Notes under the pieces: model-generated
What the model was told of the DNA's origin: nothing
Databases searched by the model: none
What the model saw: the letters and a program-made list of their open reading frames with translations, nothing else
Shown here: piece by piece, positions 5,126 through 9,015 of the stretch
How positions within the stretch are numbered: position 1 is the first letter of the stretch
How the letters are laid out: the number at the start of each line of letters is the position of its first letter
Assembly (NCBI GenBank): GCA_003446735.1
Contig: DMCJ01000029.1
Location: 1 to 9,015 of the forward strand
DNA from: Lachnospiraceae bacterium
GTDB taxonomy: Bacteria > Bacillota > Clostridia > Lachnospirales > Lachnospiraceae
Reading direction: 5' to 3'
Length of the DNA: 9,015 bases
Translations under genes and position numbers: made by a program

Positions 5126-7813
5126 TTATTGTGCGGGCTGATCCGCATTCTGAGCAGCCGCTGCAGCTGCAGCTTCTTCTGCTGCTCTTATGGCCATCTG
5201 CTCTGCTTCCGACTGGGCCTGCTGCTGTGCAGCCGCATCCGCTGCCTGATTCCTTGCAGCCATAGCCGCCGCATCCGCCGCCTGAGCCTCGGGATGATTT
5301 ATGTAATAATCCGGAGTATGAGGACATCTTGCACTTGTTGCCGCGCTTCCGTCAGGTGAATAAGGAACAGTCACAACACCCGGAACCGCATATGGACATC
5401 CGTCTGCAGCAGGAAGTCCGGTAAGAGCACAGACATTTCCGGCAAAATGCACGTTACATTTCTGGGTCGGAACCGTACCTTCGGCAAAGTATTCCGTATT
5501 TCCGGGACACATACCGCCTATCGGAGAAAGACCCGAATCCGCGCAGACCGTAGCGGTCACGATGCCCGGAGGCTGAGGGAATCCCGGATCTTCCTTTCCT
5601 TCATGGATCCTGCTCATAACGGCTCTCCATAATGTCTTTGAAAGGTTTCTCTCTCCGTTTCCCTTATCAAGTATCACGTTATTGTCATATCCTGTCCATA
5701 CGGTAGCAGTATAATAAGGCGTATACCCTGCAAACCAGACGTCTTTGTAATCGGAAGTAGTACCGGTCTTACCTGCTATGGACATGTCGCCGAAATTGAC
5801 CGAAGTACCGGTACCCTTTGTGACAACATCTACCATGGCATCCGTAAGAAGCCATGCCGTCGTCTCCTTTAACACTCTTCTGGAATTCCCCGTTGTCCTG
5901 TCAAGAAGAACATTTCCGTCATGATCCAATATCTTTGAATAAAGAGCAGGCTGGATATACATTCCGCCGTTTGCTATGGTCGCATATGCTCCGTTTAATT
6001 CCATGTTTATGACACCGTCGGTAAGACCACCAAGTGCCATGGACTGCTGGATATCCGTATAGATCTCTACCTTACCGGTAGACTTATTTAATATCTCTCT
6101 TCTGTCTACGAGTGTGGTAAAGCCGAAATTCTTAAGATAATCGTATCCGAGCTGAGGTGTTATCTCCGTTAATGTCTTTACCGCAACGATGTTTAATGAC
6201 TGTTCGATACCGTATCTGTATGTGCAGTTCTTTTCCTTATATCCCGAATACCAGTTTTTGACCGGAGTCCCGTTAACGTAGTTAAACGGACCGTCAAACT
6301 GCGTGCTCGCAAGAGTCTTTCCCGCCGAATCAAGGGCAGGTGCATAGGTTGATACCACCTTGAACGTAGATCCCGGCTGTCTCTTTGTGGAGCTTGCACG
6401 GTTTAATGTACGGCTCGCAGACTTGGTTCCTCTTCCTCCGACCATGGCTACCACATAACCGTTATGCTGGTCCTCTACCGTGATCGAAACCTGAGGCTGA
6501 GGCGTTAAGGAAACGTTTTCCGCATAAACCTCCTCGCCCGGAGAAAGGACTGCCGCCTTATATTCTTCGATGGCTTCGTAAGCTGCATCCTGAGATGTAT
6601 AGATAAGGTTGAAATTGGAATTAAGTCCTTTAAAATAGCTCTTAAACATCTCGGTGGAATAGTTCTTGTATTCACCCGCTGCATCCTTCGTGGTAAGTGC
6701 GTAATTTAAATACCACTTCACGTTTGAAGGGAAGTTTTCTTCATTATTGAAAACTTCATCACATATGCTCTGGATCTCGGGATCCTGAGTAGAATAGATC
6801 TGAAGACCGCCGCTGTATACAAGATTATATGCCTGGGTCTCGTTATATCCTCTCTGTTCCATAAGATCGGCTATGACCTGATCTATAAGGGCATCCACAA
6901 AGTATGAGTTAACGGATTCCTTCTCGATCGATTCGTCTACCGTCTTTATCCTTGAATATACCGCATCGTCGATCGCGGTATCATATTCAGCCTGATCTAT
7001 ATATCCGAACTCGAGCATCTTATCGAGCACTCTCTTACGTCTTTTGGTATTCTCCTCGGGATGAGATATAGGATTGTATTTGCTCGGGTTCTGGGTGATG
7101 GCGGCGATGACCGCACACTCGGATAATGAAAGCTCGCTTACGGGCTTATTGAAATATCTCATCGATGCAGCCTGAACGCCTAAGGTATTCTGTCCTAAGT
7201 TGATCGAATTCATATAAAGCTCAAGGATATCTCTTTTTGACATCCTCTTTTCCAGTTCGAGAGCAAGATACTGCTCCTGGAATTTTCTCTTAAACTTACT
7301 TATTAGGCTTTCCTCATGTACCCAGTCTTCAAAGACATTGTTCTTTAAGAGCTGCTGGGTTATCGTGGAAGCACCCTGTGAGAATTTGAATTTGTTTTTG
7401 GCGGCCTCGACACCGGCACGTGCGATACCCTTTATATCGATACCGTTATGCTCATAGAATCTCTCATCTTCGATCGCGACAAAAGCATCCGCCATATACT
7501 GGGGGATGGAATCCATACCTACATAACTTCTGTTGGAGTTGGTGGATACGAGCTTGGTGATCTGGTTCCCGTCACAGTTATAAACGATGGTCGCATAACC
7601 CGAGGGAGTGACATCAAGACTTGATATATCCGGAGAAGACGCGAGTATACCTTTAAACATGCCTATTCCCACGCACACGCCTAAAATACATGCACTTACC
7701 ATGGCGATAAGCACACCCTTAAAGATCGCAAGAGCAAGCATCCTTCCAAGCTTGGGCATCTTGGCCCGAAGCATCTGCTGTTTTTTTCGTATACCGCGTT
7801 TACTGTAGTTCAT
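5126..7813 (-). CDS. Class A penicillin-binding protein (peptidoglycan glycosyltransferase/transpeptidase, PBP1A type)
   Basis: This is a bifunctional cell-wall synthase of 895 residues that polymerises lipid II glycan strands and cross-links stem peptides outside the membrane. After a basic cytoplasmic N-terminus comes one membrane anchor (about 25-55). The glycosyltransferase domain has catalytic-type Glu115 in VAIEDERFYEH, GASTITQQLLKN (147-158) and later LELYMNSINLGQNTLGVQAA. The transpeptidase domain has STFK with nucleophile Ser482, SLN (539-541) and KTGT (682-685). A cysteine-containing region (about 757-830, six Cys) and an Ala/Gln-rich tail (about 843-895) follow. The family would be called ponA/mrcA-like; no exact symbol is assigned. 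The start at 7811-7813 has only a weak ribosome binding site (AAGAT) but gives the expected N-terminus, about 42 bases after the start of a consensus promoter. It probably leads an operon with the phosphatase and permease. Confidence 0.95.
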   Translation of the reverse strand: MNYSKRGIRKKQQMLRAKMPKLGRMLALAIFKGVLIAMVSACILGVCVGIGMFKGILASSPDISSLDVTPSGYATIVYNCDGNQITKLVSTNSNRSYVGMDSIPQYMADAFVAIEDERFYEHNGIDIKGIARAGVEAAKNKFKFSQGASTITQQLLKNNVFEDWVHEESLISKFKRKFQEQYLALELEKRMSKRDILELYMNSINLGQNTLGVQAASMRYFNKPVSELSLSECAVIAAITQNPSKYNPISHPEENTKRRKRVLDKMLEFGYIDQAEYDTAIDDAVYSRIKTVDESIEKESVNSYFVDALIDQVIADLMEQRGYNETQAYNLVYSGGLQIYSTQDPEIQSICDEVFNNEENFPSNVKWYLNYALTTKDAAGEYKNYSTEMFKSYFKGLNSNFNLIYTSQDAAYEAIEEYKAAVLSPGEEVYAENVSLTPQPQVSITVEDQHNGYVVAMVGGRGTKSASRTLNRASSTKRQPGSTFKVVSTYAPALDSAGKTLASTQFDGPFNYVNGTPVKNWYSGYKEKNCTYRYGIEQSLNIVAVKTLTEITPQLGYDYLKNFGFTTLVDRREILNKSTGKVEIYTDIQQSMALGGLTDGVINMELNGAYATIANGGMYIQPALYSKILDHDGNVLLDRTTGNSRRVLKETTAWLLTDAMVDVVTKGTGTSVNFGDMSIAGKTGTTSDYKDVWFAGYTPYYTATVWTGYDNNVILDKGNGERNLSKTLWRAVMSRIHEGKEDPGFPQPPGIVTATVCADSGLSPIGGMCPGNTEYFAEGTVPTQKCNVHFAGNVCALTGLPAADGCPYAVPGVVTVPYSPDGSAATSARCPHTPDYYINHPEAQAADAAAMAARNQAADAAAQQQAQSEAEQMAIRAAEEAAAAAAAQNADQPAQ

Positions 7814-7861
7814 GATCTTATTATATGCGTACCTGTCATCTGCTTTACCGCATACGAAAAT

Positions 7862-7890
7862 ATTATACCACTATATTGTATACGTGTCAA
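7862..7890 (-). promoter_or_regulatory. Consensus sigma-A promoter for the class A PBP gene
   Basis: On the minus strand a perfect TTGACA (7885-7890), a 17-base spacer and a perfect TATAAT (7862-7867) with TGG directly before it form a textbook extended promoter. The start would be near 7855. The -35 box overlaps the end of the mgtE terminator U-tract. Confidence 0.85.
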
Positions 7891-7916
7891 AAAACGGCCA
7901 CTAAATGTGACCGTTT
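7889..7916 (-). terminator. Rho-independent terminator of mgtE
   Basis: Read on the minus strand, AAACGGTCAC and GTGGCCGTTT pair over 10 bp (one U.G wobble) around the loop ATTTA, followed by a run of U. It begins 4 bases after the mgtE TAG. On the plus strand the same stem would have an A.C mismatch and no U-tract, so the signal is directional. Confidence 0.88.
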
Positions 7917-7920
7917 AACA

Positions 7921-9015
7921 CTAAATATGCAGAAGCACCGTGGCTATGCGGAAATAGATAAGGAGCGATAGCGCATCGACTATCGTGGTTATGAAAGGTG
8001 ACGCCATTACCGCCGGGTCAAATCCGATCTTCCTTGCCACAAGCGGAAGCGTACTTCCGACTATCTTTGCAAATAAGACCGAGAGCACTAAAGTAATGCA
8101 GACTACGAGCGCGACCGTAAATCCCACCCTGTCAAGGAGCATGAGCTTTACGAAATTCGCAACGGCAAGAGTCATGCCGCAAAGAACGGCCACTCTTATC
8201 TCCTTCCAGACAACGGCAAAGAAATCCTTGAATTCTATCTCATGAAGCGAAAGACCGCGGATGACCGTAACGCTTGCCTGTCCGCCGGCATTTCCTCCGG
8301 TATCCATCAGCATCGGTATAAAGCTCGTTAACACCACATAAGCCGAAAGGGCTCCTTCAAAAGCCGAGATTATGCTTCCGGTAAAGGTTGCCGAGATCAT
8401 CAGTAAAAGGAGCCAGGGGATCCTGTTCTTCCAGATCTCAAAAACGGAAAGCTTCATATAAGGCTTGTCCGAAGGAACGATAGCTGCCATCTTTTCCATA
8501 TCCTCCGTAGCCTCTTCCTGGAGGATGTCCACGATATCATCGACCGTGATAATCCCGACAAGTCTTTCTTCGTTATCTACAACGGGCATTGCGGTAAAGT
8601 CGTAATTCCTGAACTGTATCGCGACTTCCTCCTGGTCCATCATCGTATGAACACTTATGACGTTCTCATGCATGATGTCCTTTATCTTGGCCTCCGGATC
8701 AGACAAAAGCAGGTATCTTAAAGCTACGGTACCTTTCAGCTTTCTCTGATTATCAAGGACATAGCAGATATTAATCGTCTCGGAATCAACGCCCAGCTTT
8801 CTTATCCTGGCAATGGCCTGGGTAACCGTCTGCTCTTCTTTTAGGTCTACGAACTCGACCGTCATTATGCTTCCGGCGGAATCTTCCGGATAGCGCAGAA
8901 GGTGGTTTATATTTCTTCTTGTTTCGGGTGAAGCGTTTGTAAGGAGCTTTTTAACTATGCTCGCGGGCATCTCTTCCATAAGGTCGGTAGCATCGTCGGC
9001 CATCAGGTTATCGAT
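7921..9015 (-). CDS. mgtE: Magnesium transporter MgtE (N-terminus beyond right edge)
   Basis: MgtE is a homodimeric Mg2+ channel/transporter of the inner membrane whose cytoplasmic N and CBS domains sense intracellular Mg2+ and close the pore. 364 residues are visible; compared with a usual length near 450, roughly 90 N-terminal residues are missing. The visible part holds the end of the MgtE_N domain (DDATDLMEEMPASIVKKLL), two CBS domains (about 50-110 and 115-170; the second contains VVDNEERLVGIITVDDIVDI), and a membrane domain of about five helices. The membrane domain contains PMLMDTGGNAGGQAS near 234-248 and, in the last helix, the Asp of TTIVDALSLL, at the position of the pore-lining Asp432 of Thermus MgtE. 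The frame continues to the edge upstream of the first visible ATG (9001-9003), so that ATG is internal. A strong terminator follows the TAG. Any M-box riboswitch would be outside the window. Confidence 0.96.
   Translation of the reverse strand: MDNLMADDATDLMEEMPASIVKKLLTNASPETRRNINHLLRYPEDSAGSIMTVEFVDLKEEQTVTQAIARIRKLGVDSETINICYVLDNQRKLKGTVALRYLLLSDPEAKIKDIMHENVISVHTMMDQEEVAIQFRNYDFTAMPVVDNEERLVGIITVDDIVDILQEEATEDMEKMAAIVPSDKPYMKLSVFEIWKNRIPWLLLLMISATFTGSIISAFEGALSAYVVLTSFIPMLMDTGGNAGGQASVTVIRGLSLHEIEFKDFFAVVWKEIRVAVLCGMTLAVANFVKLMLLDRVGFTVALVVCITLVLSVLFAKIVGSTLPLVARKIGFDPAVMASPFITTIVDALSLLIYFRIATVLLHI

Noticed and set aside
5062..5265. Plus-strand open frame starting in repeat H
   Set aside because: It begins with repeat-encoded residues and then is the antisense of the PBP Ala/Gln-rich tail, giving a low-complexity Leu/Pro/Gln product.
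5109..5327. Glycine/serine/cysteine-rich minus-strand frame
   Set aside because: It is an out-of-frame reading of the repetitive GC-rich codons of the PBP tail on the same strand.
9001..9003. First visible ATG as the start of mgtE
   Set aside because: The frame stays open to the right edge, and the sequence before and after it matches the interior of the MgtE N domain.

Overview
This window looks like a chromosomal segment from a Clostridia-type Firmicute, probably Lachnospiraceae or a close relative. That is an inference from AGGAG-type ribosome binding sites, sigma-A-like promoters, the low-to-moderate GC content and the protein styles (clostridial PotA, TypA, MgtE, a PF06541-type permease). 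No species can be named from the sequence.

Layout. All the housekeeping genes are on the minus strand. From right to left they are: mgtE (Mg2+ transporter, N-terminus cut by the right edge), a class A penicillin-binding protein, a histidine phosphatase and a PF06541-type membrane protein (the last two overlap by one base), then typA/bipA, and finally potA (polyamine ABC transporter ATPase, C-terminal part cut by the left edge). The only plus-strand genes form an AT-richer island at about 2668-3855: a 65-residue Cro/C1-type regulator and a complete 250-residue REP-associated tyrosine transposase (RAYT; HUH motif H60/H62, catalytic-type Tyr119). The island lies between the typA start and the permease end.

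The standout feature is a family of 27-bp imperfect palindromes (GTGAC at one end, GTCAC at the other). There are nine copies, all between genes: four between potA and typA, two between typA and the regulator, one between the transposase and the permease, and two between the phosphatase and the PBP. Each complete copy can fold into a hairpin with an unpaired site in the middle of the stem. They occur singly, as head-to-tail pairs and as tail-to-tail inverted pairs. Together with the resident RAYT this resembles the REP/BIME-RAYT (REPtron) systems known in proteobacteria. Two copies sit in the predicted 5' leader of potA, and one fills almost all of the 33-bp gap between two convergent genes.

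The regulatory layout is compact. The mgtE terminator's U-tract runs into the -35 box of a consensus promoter for the PBP gene. typA and potA each have a plausible promoter, and the RAYT gene has an extended -10 promoter with a stable leader hairpin. The PBP, phosphatase and permease probably form one transcription unit.
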